From Streptomyces sp. 1331.2 (lineage in GTDB: Bacteria; Actinomycetota; Actinomycetes; Streptomycetales; Streptomycetaceae), in contig NZ_OBMJ01000001.1 in the NCBI RefSeq assembly GCF_900199205.1, forward strand, positions 2,166,001 through 2,230,000: a DNA stretch of 64,000 nucleotides. Direction: 5' to 3'. Numbering within the stretch: position 1 is the stretch's first letter; every line of letters starts with the position of its first letter. The notes under the pieces were generated by a model. It had not been told where the DNA came from, ran no database searches, and worked only from the letters and a program-made list of their open reading frames with translations. Positions 50,488 through 58,975 of the stretch are shown here, in pieces. Both the position numbers and the translations under genes were made by a program.

Positions 50488-51483
50488 TTGAAGAAGCTGA
50501 TCAACACCCCGGAGAGCGTCCTGGAGGACGCCCTGGCCGGAGTCGCCGCCGCCCACCCCGAGCTGACGGTGGACATCCCGAACCGGGTGATCACCCGGGC
50601 CGTCCGCCCGGCCGGGCCCAAGGTCGCGCTGATCTCCGGCGGCGGCTCCGGCCACGAGCCGCTGCACGGCGGCTTCGTCGGCCCCGGGATGCTCGACGCC
50701 GCCTGCCCCGGAGAGGTGTTCACCTCCCCCGTCCCGGACCAGATGCTGGCCGCCGCCAAGGCCGTGGAGAGCGGCGCCGGGGTCGTCTTCGTCGTGAAGA
50801 ACTACACCGGCGACGTGATGAACTTCGAGCTCGCCGCCGAACTCGCCGCCGAGGAGGGCCTGGAGGTCCGCACCGTCCTGGTCAACGACGACGTCGCGGT
50901 CGAGGACTCCACCTGGACGGCCGGCCGCCGCGGCACCGGCGCGACCGTCCTGGTGGAGAAGACCGCCGGCGCGCTGGCCGAGCGCGGCGCCCCGCTGGAC
51001 GAGGTGGCTGCCCTGGGCGAGCGGGTCAACGCCGCCTCCCGCTCCTTCGCCATCGCGCTCTCGCCCGCCACCGTCCCGGCCGCCGGCAAGCCCGGCTTCG
51101 ACCTGCCCGAGGACGAGATCGAGGTCGGCGTCGGCATCCACGGCGAGCCCGGCCGCCGCCGCGAGAAGCTCCGCCCGGCCCGCGAGCTGGCCGCCGAGGT
51201 GGTCGAGACCATCCTGACCGACCACCACCTGACCCCGGGCGACGAGGTGATCGCCCTGCTCAACGGCCTGGGCGCGACCCCGCTGCTGGAGCTGTACGTC
51301 GTCTACGGCGAGGTCGCCGCCCGGCTCGCCGAGCGCGGCATCACGGTGGCCCGCAGCCTGGTCGGCAACTACGTCACCAGCCTCGACATGGCGGGCTTCT
51401 CGCTCACCCTCACCAAGGCCGACACCCAGCTGCTGGAACTCTGGGACGCCCCCGTCGACACCCCCGCCCTCAAGCGGGCCTGA
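50488..51483 (+). CDS. dhaK: Dihydroxyacetone kinase subunit DhaK
   Basis: Encodes 331 residues, full length. It begins KKLINTPESVLEDALAG at a TTG start with GGGAG ten bases upstream. Dihydroxyacetone binding is by GGGSGHEPLHGGFVG near residue 50 and the covalent hemiaminal His in GVGIHGEPGRRRE near 216. VKNYTGDVMNFELA and ALLNGLGATPLLELYV are family hallmarks. With DhaL and DhaM it makes dihydroxyacetone phosphate for glycolysis. It is followed after 12 bases by dhaL. Confidence 0.95.
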   Translation: MKKLINTPESVLEDALAGVAAAHPELTVDIPNRVITRAVRPAGPKVALISGGGSGHEPLHGGFVGPGMLDAACPGEVFTSPVPDQMLAAAKAVESGAGVVFVVKNYTGDVMNFELAAELAAEEGLEVRTVLVNDDVAVEDSTWTAGRRGTGATVLVEKTAGALAERGAPLDEVAALGERVNAASRSFAIALSPATVPAAGKPGFDLPEDEIEVGVGIHGEPGRRREKLRPARELAAEVVETILTDHHLTPGDEVIALLNGLGATPLLELYVVYGEVAARLAERGITVARSLVGNYVTSLDMAGFSLTLTKADTQLLELWDAPVDTPALKRA

Positions 51484-51495
51484 GGAGGATTCGCG

Positions 51496-52122
51496 ATGGA
51501 CTTCGACACCCCGCTGGCCGAGGCCTGGGTCCGCGCGATCGCCGCGGCCGTCGAGAAGGAGCAGGCCCGGCTCACCGAGCTGGACTCCGCGATCGGCGAC
51601 GGCGACCACGGCAGCAACCTCCACCGCGGCTTCACGGCCGTCCTCACCGCCCTCGACGGCCTCGATCCGGCCGGGCCCGGCGCCGTCCTCACCAAGACCG
51701 GCACCACCCTCATCTCCAAGGTCGGCGGCGCCTCCGGCCCGCTCTACGGCAAGGCCTTCCGCGCCATCGGCACCGCCCTGCCCGAGCCCGCCGCCCCGGC
51801 CGCCCTCGCCGAAGCCCTCGCGGCCGGGCTCGACGCCGTCCGCCTCCTCGGCAAGGCCGAACCCGGCGACAAGACCATCGTGGACGCCTGGACCCCGGCC
51901 GTCGCCGCCTTCCGCGCCGCGGCCGCCGCCGGCGCCACCCTCCCCGAGGCCGCCGCCGCAGCCGCCGACGCAGCCGACCAGGGCGCCCGCGACACCGTCC
52001 CCCTCCAGGCCCGCAAGGGCCGTGCCTCCTACCTCGGCGAACGCAGCATCGGCCACCAGGACCCCGGCGCCACCTCCACCGCCCTCCTCTTCCGCACCCT
52101 CGCCGACACCACCGCCTCCTGA
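51496..52122 (+). CDS. dhaL: Dihydroxyacetone kinase subunit DhaL
   Basis: Encodes 208 residues. The nucleotide-binding DAK2 domain shows LDSAIGDGDHGSNLHRGF with the Mg-binding Asp residues, KVGGASGPLYGKAF, GDKTIVDAWTPAV and the C-terminal GRASYLGERSIGHQDPGATS. ADP is held permanently and phosphorylated by DhaM. The ATG has GAGGA upstream. Cotranscribed with dhaK. Confidence 0.95.
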   Translation: MDFDTPLAEAWVRAIAAAVEKEQARLTELDSAIGDGDHGSNLHRGFTAVLTALDGLDPAGPGAVLTKTGTTLISKVGGASGPLYGKAFRAIGTALPEPAAPAALAEALAAGLDAVRLLGKAEPGDKTIVDAWTPAVAAFRAAAAAGATLPEAAAAAADAADQGARDTVPLQARKGRASYLGERSIGHQDPGATSTALLFRTLADTTAS

Positions 52123-52177
52123 CCCGGCACCCATCCCCCGAGAGCCCGACCCCACCCCAGCCCCGCGCGGCGGAACC

Positions 52178-53383
52178 TCACTCGTCCGTCCGCGTGATCA
52201 GCAACAACAACGCGTCGTCCCGCAGCTCCCCACCCGTGTGCGCCAGCAGGTCCGCGTACACCCGCCCCACCGCCGCCTCCAGATCCCCCGCCGAGCGCGC
52301 AGCGCCCCGCACCAGCGGCCCCACCCGCTCCGCCAACGGGTAGAACTCCCCGCTCTCGCGGTGCCGCGCCTCGATCACCCCGTCCGTGCAGAGCACCAGC
52401 ACGTCCTCCGGCCCGAACGGCTGCCCCCAGGTGGTCGGCTCCCCGGTGGCCAGCCGGCCGAGGCCCAGCGGCACCCACGGGTCGGGCGCGTCCAGGACGT
52501 GCGCCCGCCCTTCGCCGTCGACCCTGATCGGCGGCACGTGCCCGTACTGCAGCAGTTCCATCACCCCCGGTGTCCGGAACTCCGCGAACAGCGCAGTGGT
52601 GAACTCCCCGTCCGGCACGTGCCGTTCGACGCTGGCCTCGATCCGCGCCGCGACGCCCCGCAGCCCGGACTCGTCGTACGCGGCTTCGCGGAACGCGCCC
52701 AGCACCACGGCCGCGGTCTGCACGGCGGCGAGCCCCTTGCCGCGGACGTCCCCGACCGCGACGCGGGTCCCGTGCGGCGTCTCCAGGACGGAGTACAGGT
52801 CCCCGCCGATGTGCGAGGCGTCGGCCGCCGACACGTACCGGACGGCGAGCCGCAGCGGCCCGACGGCCGGCCCGGGCAGCCGCAGCAGGGCCCGTTGGGC
52901 GGCCTCGGCGACGGAGCTGACGGCCGCGAAGGCGGCCGCGCGGCGCATCCGGAGTTTGGCGACCCAGGCCGAGAACAGGGTCACGACCAGGTAGCTGACC
53001 ATCGCGCCGTAGAGGAAGCGCGCGTCGTTGATGTTGTCGACCTCGTCGTAGTGGCTGAGTCCGAAGACGGCGATCAGCCCGAGCGCGCAGACCGAGAGCA
53101 GTTCGCGGGGGCGCAGGGTCAGGGCCGCGATGGTCGGCACGACGGTCATCAGCGGCGCGAGGTAGCGGTCCTTGCCGGAGAGGAGGTCCGCGAGCCCGAC
53201 CAGCAGGACGGCGAGCAGGGCGGGGGTGGCCCGCCGCCAGAACGGGATGTCCTGGAGGTCGGCGGCGAGCAGGGCGCCGCGCTGCCGGCCCGGTGACAGT
53301 CCGGCTGCCGTGGGAGCCGAGGGTGACTGGGCGCGGCGGAACGAGAACACATATCGAACATAAGGGACGATCTGCGCCGTCAC
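52178..53383 (-). CDS. Membrane SpoIIE/RsbU-type PP2C phosphatase
   Basis: Encodes 401 residues. Three to four hydrophobic segments lie in residues 50-150 ([49 protein letters not shown]). A SpoIIE domain follows (about 175-395) with [61 protein letters not shown] and [11 protein letters not shown]. These are the conserved Asp-bearing motifs of partner-switching phosphatases, which dephosphorylate anti-sigma antagonists. No antagonist gene is next to it. The GTG at 53383 gives a short basic N-terminus before the first helix; later starts are possible. Confidence 0.9.
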   Translation of the reverse strand: MTAQIVPYVRYVFSFRRAQSPSAPTAAGLSPGRQRGALLAADLQDIPFWRRATPALLAVLLVGLADLLSGKDRYLAPLMTVVPTIAALTLRPRELLSVCALGLIAVFGLSHYDEVDNINDARFLYGAMVSYLVVTLFSAWVAKLRMRRAAAFAAVSSVAEAAQRALLRLPGPAVGPLRLAVRYVSAADASHIGGDLYSVLETPHGTRVAVGDVRGKGLAAVQTAAVVLGAFREAAYDESGLRGVAARIEASVERHVPDGEFTTALFAEFRTPGVMELLQYGHVPPIRVDGEGRAHVLDAPDPWVPLGLGRLATGEPTTWGQPFGPEDVLVLCTDGVIEARHRESGEFYPLAERVGPLVRGAARSAGDLEAAVGRVYADLLAHTGGELRDDALLLLITRTDE

Positions 53384-53446
53384 CCACCCGCCGTGTCGCC
53401 TACGATGCGTTGCACCTCCCCCACCCCTTCCTGGGACCTTCCTGGA

Positions 53447-53463
53447 ATACCCCAGAGGGGTAT
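53447..53463. promoter_or_regulatory. CsoR-type copper operator upstream of copZ-copA
   Basis: Perfect inverted repeat ATACCCC-AGA-GGGGTAT, 94 bases before the copZ start. It matches the known actinobacterial CsoR pattern TACCCC...GGGGTA. Copper binding to CsoR would release it and allow transcription of the genes that follow. Confidence 0.75.
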
Positions 53464-53556
53464 GGTGTTCTCATCATAGGAATCACCGTAGGAACAGCGC
53501 ACGGATCCGTGCAGGAACCAGCGCACGCACCCGCACCAGACCTCCCGGAGGCCCCG

Positions 53557-53775
53557 ATGTCCAGCACCATCACCTACACCGTGTCCGGCATGAGCTGCGG
53601 CCACTGCGAGAAGGCGATCAGCGAGGAGCTCTCCGCCCTCACCGGCGTCACCGAGGTCGCCGCCGACTCCAAGGCCGGGACCGTGACGGTCTCCTCCGCC
53701 GCACCGTTGGACGACGAGCAGGTCCGCGCCGCCGTCGACGAGGCCGGCTACGAGCTGGTCGGCCGCAGCGCCTGA
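53557..53775 (+). CDS. copZ: Copper chaperone CopZ-like HMA protein
   Basis: Encodes 72 residues: a single heavy-metal-associated domain with the metal site [11 protein letters not shown] near residues 9-19 and the usual betaalphabeta pattern to the C-terminus. It delivers Cu(I) to the exporter encoded 66 bases downstream. The ATG has CGGAGG eight bases upstream. Controlled, by inference, by the CsoR-type operator just upstream. Confidence 0.94.
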   Translation: MSSTITYTVSGMSCGHCEKAISEELSALTGVTEVAADSKAGTVTVSSAAPLDDEQVRAAVDEAGYELVGRSA

Positions 53776-53840
53776 ACCCGTCGAGCGGTGGGGCCGGACC
53801 AGCGGCCCCGCCGTCCGCCCCCACCGAGGAGCTGATCCGC

Positions 53841-56129
53841 ATGAGCACGTCCGCCCCCGACGTCGAGGCCCGGGACCGGGTCGAGCTGTCGATCGGCGGG
53901 ATGACCTGCGCCTCCTGCGCGGCCCGGATCGAGAAGAAGCTCAACCGGATGGACGGCGTCGAGGCCACCGTCAACTTCGCCACCGAGAAGGCCCGGGTCG
54001 ACTTCGGCCCCGGGACCACGGTCGAGGACCTGATCGCCACGGTCGAACGCACCGGCTACACCGCCGAGCTCCCGCCGCCCCCCGCGCCCGCCGCCCCCGC
54101 ACCGTCCGGCCGCACCGACGCCGCCACCACCGCGCCCGAGCAGCCCGCCGCCGACCCGCTCCTGGACCGGCTGCTGATCAGCGCCGTCCTCAGCGTCCCG
54201 GTGGTGCTGCTGTCGATGGTCCCGGCCCTGCAGTTCACCAACTGGCAGTGGCTGGCCTTCGCCCTCACCGGCCCGGTCGTGGCGTACGGCGGCCTGCCGT
54301 TCCACCGCGCCGCCTGGACCAACCTCAGGCACGGCGCCGCCACCATGGACACCCTGGTCTCGCTGGGCACCCTGGCCGCCTTCGGCTGGTCGTTCTGGGC
54401 ACTGTTCTGGGGCCACGCCGGCATGCCCGGGATGCGCCACGAGGTCTCCCTCACCATCGGCGACACCGACGCCTCCGCCACGCTCTACCTGGAGACCGCC
54501 GCGGCCGTCACCGTGCTGATCCTGCTCGGCCGCTTCCTGGAGGCCCGCTCCAAGCGCCGGGCCGGCGCCGCCCTGCACGCCCTGCTCGACCTCGGGGCGA
54601 AGGAGGTCGCGGTGCTCCAGGACGGCCGCGAGGTGCGCCTGCCGGTGGAGGGGCTGGCCGTCGGCATGCGCTTCGTGGTCCGCCCCGGCGAGAAGATCGC
54701 CACCGACGGCCTGGTGGTCGAGGGCAGCTCCGCCGTGGACGCCTCCATGCTCACCGGCGAGTCCGTCCCGGCCGAGGTCACCGTCGGCGACACCGTCACC
54801 GGCGCCACCGTCAACGCCGGCGGGCGCCTGGTGGTCGAGGCCACCCGGGTCGGCGCCGACACCCAACTCGCCCGGATGGCCAAGCTGGTCGAGGCGGCGC
54901 AGAACGGCAAGGCCGCCGCCCAGCGCCTCGCCGACCGGATCTCCGCCGTCTTCGTCCCCGTGGTCATCCTGATCGCCCTGGCCACCCTGGTCGGCTGGCT
55001 GCTGGTCACCGACAGCCCGACCGGGGCCTTCACCGCCGCCGTGGCCGTCCTGATCATCGCCTGCCCGTGCGCCCTGGGCCTGGCCACCCCGACCGCCCTC
55101 ATGGTCGGCACCGGCCGCGGCGCCCAACTGGGCATCCTGATCAAGGGCCCGGAGGTGCTGGAGTCCACCCGCACCGTGGACACCATCGTCCTGGACAAGA
55201 CCGGCACCGTCACCACCGGCCGGATGACCCTGCTCGCCGTCCACACCACCGGCGCCACCACCGAGGCTGAGGTGCTGCGCCTGGCCGGCGCCCTGGAGCA
55301 CGCCTCCGAGCACCCGATCGCCGCCGCCATCGCCGCGGCCGCGCTCGCCGCCGAGCCCACCGGCGAGCTGCCGAAGGTCGAGGGCTTCCGCGCGGTCCCC
55401 GGCCGGGGCGTGGAGGGCCGCGTGGCGGGCCGCACGGTCGTCGCCGGGCACGAGGCCCTGCTCGCCGACCGGGCGCTGCACCTGCCGCCCTCCCTGGCCC
55501 GCGCCAAGGCCGCCGCCGAGGCGGCCGGCCGCACCGCGGTCGCGGTCGGCTGGGACGGCGAGGCGCGGGCCGTCCTGGAGGTGGCCGACGCGGTCAAGCC
55601 GACCAGCGCCGAGGCGGTCACCCGGCTCCGCGCGCTCGGCCTGCGCCCGGTGCTGCTGACCGGTGACAACCGGCTGGTCGCGGAGGCCGTGGCGGCCGAG
55701 GTCGGCATCCCGGCCCGGGACGTGATCGCCGAGGTGCTGCCCGAGGACAAGGTCGGGACGGTCAGGCGGCTGCAGGCCGAGGGCCGGGTGGTGGCGATGG
55801 TCGGTGACGGCGTCAACGACGCGGCCGCGCTCGCCCAGGCCGACCTCGGTCTGGCGATGGGCACCGGCACCGACGCCGCGATCGAGGCCGGCGACCTCAC
55901 CCTGGTCCGCGGCGACCTGCGCTCCGCCGCCGACGCGATCCGGCTCTCCCGCCGCACCCTCGGCACCATCAAGGGCAACCTGTGCTGGGCCTTCGGCTAC
56001 AACGTGGCGGCGATCCCGCTGGCCGCCGCCGGGCTGCTGAACCCGATGATCGCGGGGGCCGCGATGGCCTTCTCCTCGGTCTTCGTGGTCACCAACAGCC
56101 TCCGGCTGCGCCGCTTCCGCCCCGCCTGA
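53841..56129 (+). CDS. copA: Copper-exporting P1B-type ATPase CopA
   Basis: Encodes 762 residues. One N-terminal HMA domain ([15 protein letters not shown] near 17-31), eight hydrophobic segments, the actuator motif TGES, the intramembrane metal site [13 protein letters not shown] near residue 408, the phosphorylated Asp in [11 protein letters not shown] near 452, HP in [15 protein letters not shown] and [19 protein letters not shown] plus the CxxC HMA identifies a Cu(I) exporter (P1B-1). It follows copZ in one operon. The csoR gene is not in the window. A hairpin follows the stop. Confidence 0.95.
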   Translation: MSTSAPDVEARDRVELSIGGMTCASCAARIEKKLNRMDGVEATVNFATEKARVDFGPGTTVEDLIATVERTGYTAELPPPPAPAAPAPSGRTDAATTAPEQPAADPLLDRLLISAVLSVPVVLLSMVPALQFTNWQWLAFALTGPVVAYGGLPFHRAAWTNLRHGAATMDTLVSLGTLAAFGWSFWALFWGHAGMPGMRHEVSLTIGDTDASATLYLETAAAVTVLILLGRFLEARSKRRAGAALHALLDLGAKEVAVLQDGREVRLPVEGLAVGMRFVVRPGEKIATDGLVVEGSSAVDASMLTGESVPAEVTVGDTVTGATVNAGGRLVVEATRVGADTQLARMAKLVEAAQNGKAAAQRLADRISAVFVPVVILIALATLVGWLLVTDSPTGAFTAAVAVLIIACPCALGLATPTALMVGTGRGAQLGILIKGPEVLESTRTVDTIVLDKTGTVTTGRMTLLAVHTTGATTEAEVLRLAGALEHASEHPIAAAIAAAALAAEPTGELPKVEGFRAVPGRGVEGRVAGRTVVAGHEALLADRALHLPPSLARAKAAAEAAGRTAVAVGWDGEARAVLEVADAVKPTSAEAVTRLRALGLRPVLLTGDNRLVAEAVAAEVGIPARDVIAEVLPEDKVGTVRRLQAEGRVVAMVGDGVNDAAALAQADLGLAMGTGTDAAIEAGDLTLVRGDLRSAADAIRLSRRTLGTIKGNLCWAFGYNVAAIPLAAAGLLNPMIAGAAMAFSSVFVVTNSLRLRRFRPA

Positions 56130-56151
56130 CCCGCCCGGCCCCCGACAGCAC

Positions 56152-56186
56152 GAAGGCTCCGGACCGACACCCGGTCCGGAGCCTTC
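56152..56186. terminator. Bidirectional terminator after copA
   Basis: Perfect 15-bp stem (arm GAAGGCTCCGGACCG) with a five-base loop ACACC, between the convergent copA and SDR genes. Confidence 0.85.
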
Positions 56187-56194
56187 GCCGCGCG

Positions 56195-56914
56195 TCAACG
56201 CCCCAGCAGCTCGCCGCCGTTGCAGTGCAGGATCTCGCCGGTGATGAACCCGGCCTCGGGCGAGGCCAGGAAGTGCACGGCCGCCGCGACCTCCCCGGTC
56301 TCGCCGATCCGGCCGAGCAGGGTGCGCGCCGCCCGCCGGGCGACCTCGGCCTCGTCCAGCCGGGGCCCGAAGAACTCGGTGCCGCTGACCGTCCCCGGCG
56401 CGACGATGTTGGCGGTGATGCCCGAGGTGCCCAACTGGGCGGCCAGGAAATGGTTCCAGGCGTGCAGCGAGGCCTTCGCCGCCCCGTACGAGCCGGCCCC
56501 GCGCAGGGCGGCGATGGAGCTGATGGTGACGACCCGGCCGGAGCCCGGGGTGAGCCGGTCGCGGACCGACTCGGTGAGCAGCACCACGGTCAGCACGTTG
56601 CGCTCGAAGTCGCCGCGCCAGCGGGCCAGCAGGGCGTGCGGCCCGCCGCCGACCACGGTCTCGCGGCTGCCGGCGTTGTTGACCAGGATGTCGATCCGCT
56701 CGGGCAGTTCGCGCAGCGCGGACTCGACGTCGTCCGGGTCGGCGAGGTCGCACACCAGCGGGGTGACGTTCGGCCCGAGGTCGGCTGCGGCCTTCTCTAG
56801 GACCGCGCGTCGGCGGCCCACGATCACCACCTGGTCGTCCGCCTCGGCGAAGCGCCGCGCGACTTCGTACCCGATTCCCGTGCCACCGCCGGTGACGACG
56901 ACGTTCCTGGCCAT
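56195..56914 (-). CDS. Classical SDR oxidoreductase
   Basis: Encodes 239 residues. The classical short-chain dehydrogenase pattern is complete: cofactor motif TGGGTGIGYEVA at 8-19, NNAG near 85, catalytic Ser in ISSIAALRGAGSYGAAKAS with the YxxxK motif (YGAAK), and PGTVSGTEFF. Arg residues after the second strand (VGRRRA) suggest NADP(H) preference. Substrate unknown. Convergent with copA. Confidence 0.93.
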   Translation of the reverse strand: MARNVVVTGGGTGIGYEVARRFAEADDQVVIVGRRRAVLEKAAADLGPNVTPLVCDLADPDDVESALRELPERIDILVNNAGSRETVVGGGPHALLARWRGDFERNVLTVVLLTESVRDRLTPGSGRVVTISSIAALRGAGSYGAAKASLHAWNHFLAAQLGTSGITANIVAPGTVSGTEFFGPRLDEAEVARRAARTLLGRIGETGEVAAAVHFLASPEAGFITGEILHCNGGELLGR

Positions 56915-57460
56915 CTGCGCACTCCCTCCCCAGGTCCGCCGCCGCGCTGCGAGTGCGCGGCGGTCCGTACCGGAATGCCACGATTCCTATCACGCTCGGT
57001 TGCCGTGACTGCGGGGAGGGTGACGTCCCGCGCGAGAGAAGGTGTGATATGGGCGGGGTACGACGCGCACACGGAGCGTGGCGAGAGGCAGCTCACACCC
57101 CCCGGGCGTAACTTCTCGCGCCCTGGTACGTCTTAGGTTGGTAGTGCGGCAGTTTTCCGGTGGGTGGGAACGCGATGAACGGCAACGCGTCCCCTGCGCT
57201 TCCACCGCCTGCCGCCGACGGGGCTCCGGCGGGCCCCGGGAACGGTCGTCGCCCTTGACGGCCTTCGCGCACGGCGCCGGGGTTCTGGCGGGCCAGGGAC
57301 GCTTTGAGCGGCCGTCCCCGGTTGCGGCCGGCCCCGGAGTCGTGCGTCGTACGGTTCCGTCCCCACGGCGGACCCCTCCGGGGGCCCGCCGCGGGGACGC
57401 GATGGGGCCCGGCCGCTCGGCGGCCGGGCCCCTCTTCGCTACTGCCGGACCACTGCCGGG
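56915..57460. other. Intergenic region between gltA and an SDR gene
   Basis: No gene supported; frames here lack coding character. The SDR promoter region and, near 57361-57432, two GC-rich hairpins following gltA are the only structure I see. Confidence 0.55.
57404..57432 (-). terminator. gltA terminator
   Basis: Twelve-base arms GGGGCCCGGCCG and complement with loop CTCGG, 28 bases after the gltA stop. A second near-perfect hairpin lies beyond it at about 57361-57397. Confidence 0.75.
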
Positions 57461-58750
57461 TCAGCGACCGTCGAGCGGGACGTAGTCGCGGATGGCGGTG
57501 CCGGTGTAGATCTGGCGCGGACGGCCGATCCGGCTGGTCGGGTCGTTGATCATCTCGTGCCAGTGGGCGATCCAGCCCGGCAGCCGGCCGAGGGCGAACA
57601 GCACGGTGAACATGCTGGTCGGGAAGCCCATGGCGCGGTAGATCAGGCCGGTGTAGAAGTCCACGTTCGGGTAGAGCTTGCGCGAGACGAAGAAGTCGTC
57701 CTTGAGCGCGTGCTCCTCCAGCTTGAGCGCGATGTCCAGCAGCTCGTCGCTCTTGCCGAGCTGGCCGAGGACCTCGTGCGCGAGCAGCTTGACCTGGGCG
57801 GCGCGCGGGTCGAAGGCCTTGTAGACCCGGTGGCCGAAGCCCATCAGCTTGACGCCGGCTTCCTTGTTCTTCACCTTCGTGATGAAGGCGTCGACGTCGC
57901 CGCCGTCCTTCTGGATGCTCTCCAGCATCTCCAGCACGGCCTGGTTGGCGCCGCCGTGCAGCGGGCCCCACAGGGCCGAGATGCCGGCCGAGATCGAGGC
58001 GAACAGGTTGGCGTGGCTGGAGCCGACCAGGCGCACCGTGGAGGTCGAGCAGTTCTGCTCGTGGTCCGCGTGCAGGATGAGCAGCTTGTCCAGGGCGTTG
58101 ACGACGACCGGGTTGAGCTCGTAGTCCTCGGCGGGGACCGCGAAGGTCATCCGCAGGAAGTTCTCCACGTAGCTGAGGTCGTTGCGCGGGTAGACGAAGG
58201 GCTGGCCCATCGCCTTCTTGTACGCGTACGCGGCGATCGTCGGCAGCTTGGCGAGCAGGCGGACGGTCGACAGGTGGCGCTGGGCCGCGTCGAAGGGGTT
58301 GTGGCTCTCCGGGTAGAACGTGGAGAGCGCACCGACCACCGAGGACAGCATGGCCATCGGGTGGGCGTCCCGCGGGAAGCCCTGGAAGAAGCGCTTGACG
58401 TCCTCGTGCAGCAGGGTGTGCTGGGTGATCTCGCGGTTGAACTCCGCCAGCTGGTCCGCGTTGGGCAGCTCGCCGTTGATCAGGAGGTACGCGGTCTCGA
58501 TGAAGCCGCCCTGCGAGGCGAGCTGCTCGATCGGGTAGCCGCGGTACCGCAGGATGCCGTTGTCGCCGTCCACGAAGGTGATCGCGGACTTGTACGCGGC
58601 GGTGTTACCGAAGCCGTTGTCCAGGGTGACCAGGCCGGTCTGCGGGAGCAGCTTCGAGATGTCGAAGCCGGCGTTGCCCGCAGTGCTCTCGACGACGGGG
58701 TATTCGTACTCGCCGTCCTGGTACCGCAGTACTACCGAGTTGTCGCTCAC
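57461..58750 (-). CDS. gltA: Citrate synthase (type II)
   Basis: Encodes 429 residues, full length for the hexameric type. GTG 58750 has GAGGAAG just upstream and gives the usual N-terminus SDNSVVLRYQDGEYEYPV; the upstream ATG is poorly placed. Catalytic residues are visible: His in RLVGSSHANLFAS, His in WGPLHGGANQAVLEML and Asp in GFGHRVYKAFDPRAAQ. Condenses acetyl-CoA and oxaloacetate to citrate. Monocistronic with strong hairpins downstream. Confidence 0.97.
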   Translation of the reverse strand: MSDNSVVLRYQDGEYEYPVVESTAGNAGFDISKLLPQTGLVTLDNGFGNTAAYKSAITFVDGDNGILRYRGYPIEQLASQGGFIETAYLLINGELPNADQLAEFNREITQHTLLHEDVKRFFQGFPRDAHPMAMLSSVVGALSTFYPESHNPFDAAQRHLSTVRLLAKLPTIAAYAYKKAMGQPFVYPRNDLSYVENFLRMTFAVPAEDYELNPVVVNALDKLLILHADHEQNCSTSTVRLVGSSHANLFASISAGISALWGPLHGGANQAVLEMLESIQKDGGDVDAFITKVKNKEAGVKLMGFGHRVYKAFDPRAAQVKLLAHEVLGQLGKSDELLDIALKLEEHALKDDFFVSRKLYPNVDFYTGLIYRAMGFPTSMFTVLFALGRLPGWIAHWHEMINDPTSRIGRPRQIYTGTAIRDYVPLDGR

Positions 58751-58975
58751 GTCTTCCTCACCGACGAAATGAATCCTCTTCCAAGGTGCCCTGACTGTCT
58801 CTACCATCCCCCATCCGGAGGACAGTCGCGCACCCGGGGTGGCCCGAAAGGGCCCGCCCCTACAAAACCTGCAGCCGCAGCCGGTACGAACCGGACAAGA
58901 TCGGCACCACCCTAGGCTCTGCCGTAAATCTCTTCACGTCAAGAGAACTTTAGAGGCAACCATCCTGTTGGATAA

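Noticed and set aside
53748..56993. Minus-strand frame of 1081 residues opposite copA
   Set aside because: Antisense shadow without any recognisable domain; copA and the SDR gene account for the region.
57078..57485. Plus-strand 135-residue frame downstream of gltA
   Set aside because: Runs through hairpins and into the antisense of gltA; Arg/Pro-rich without domain or ribosome site.
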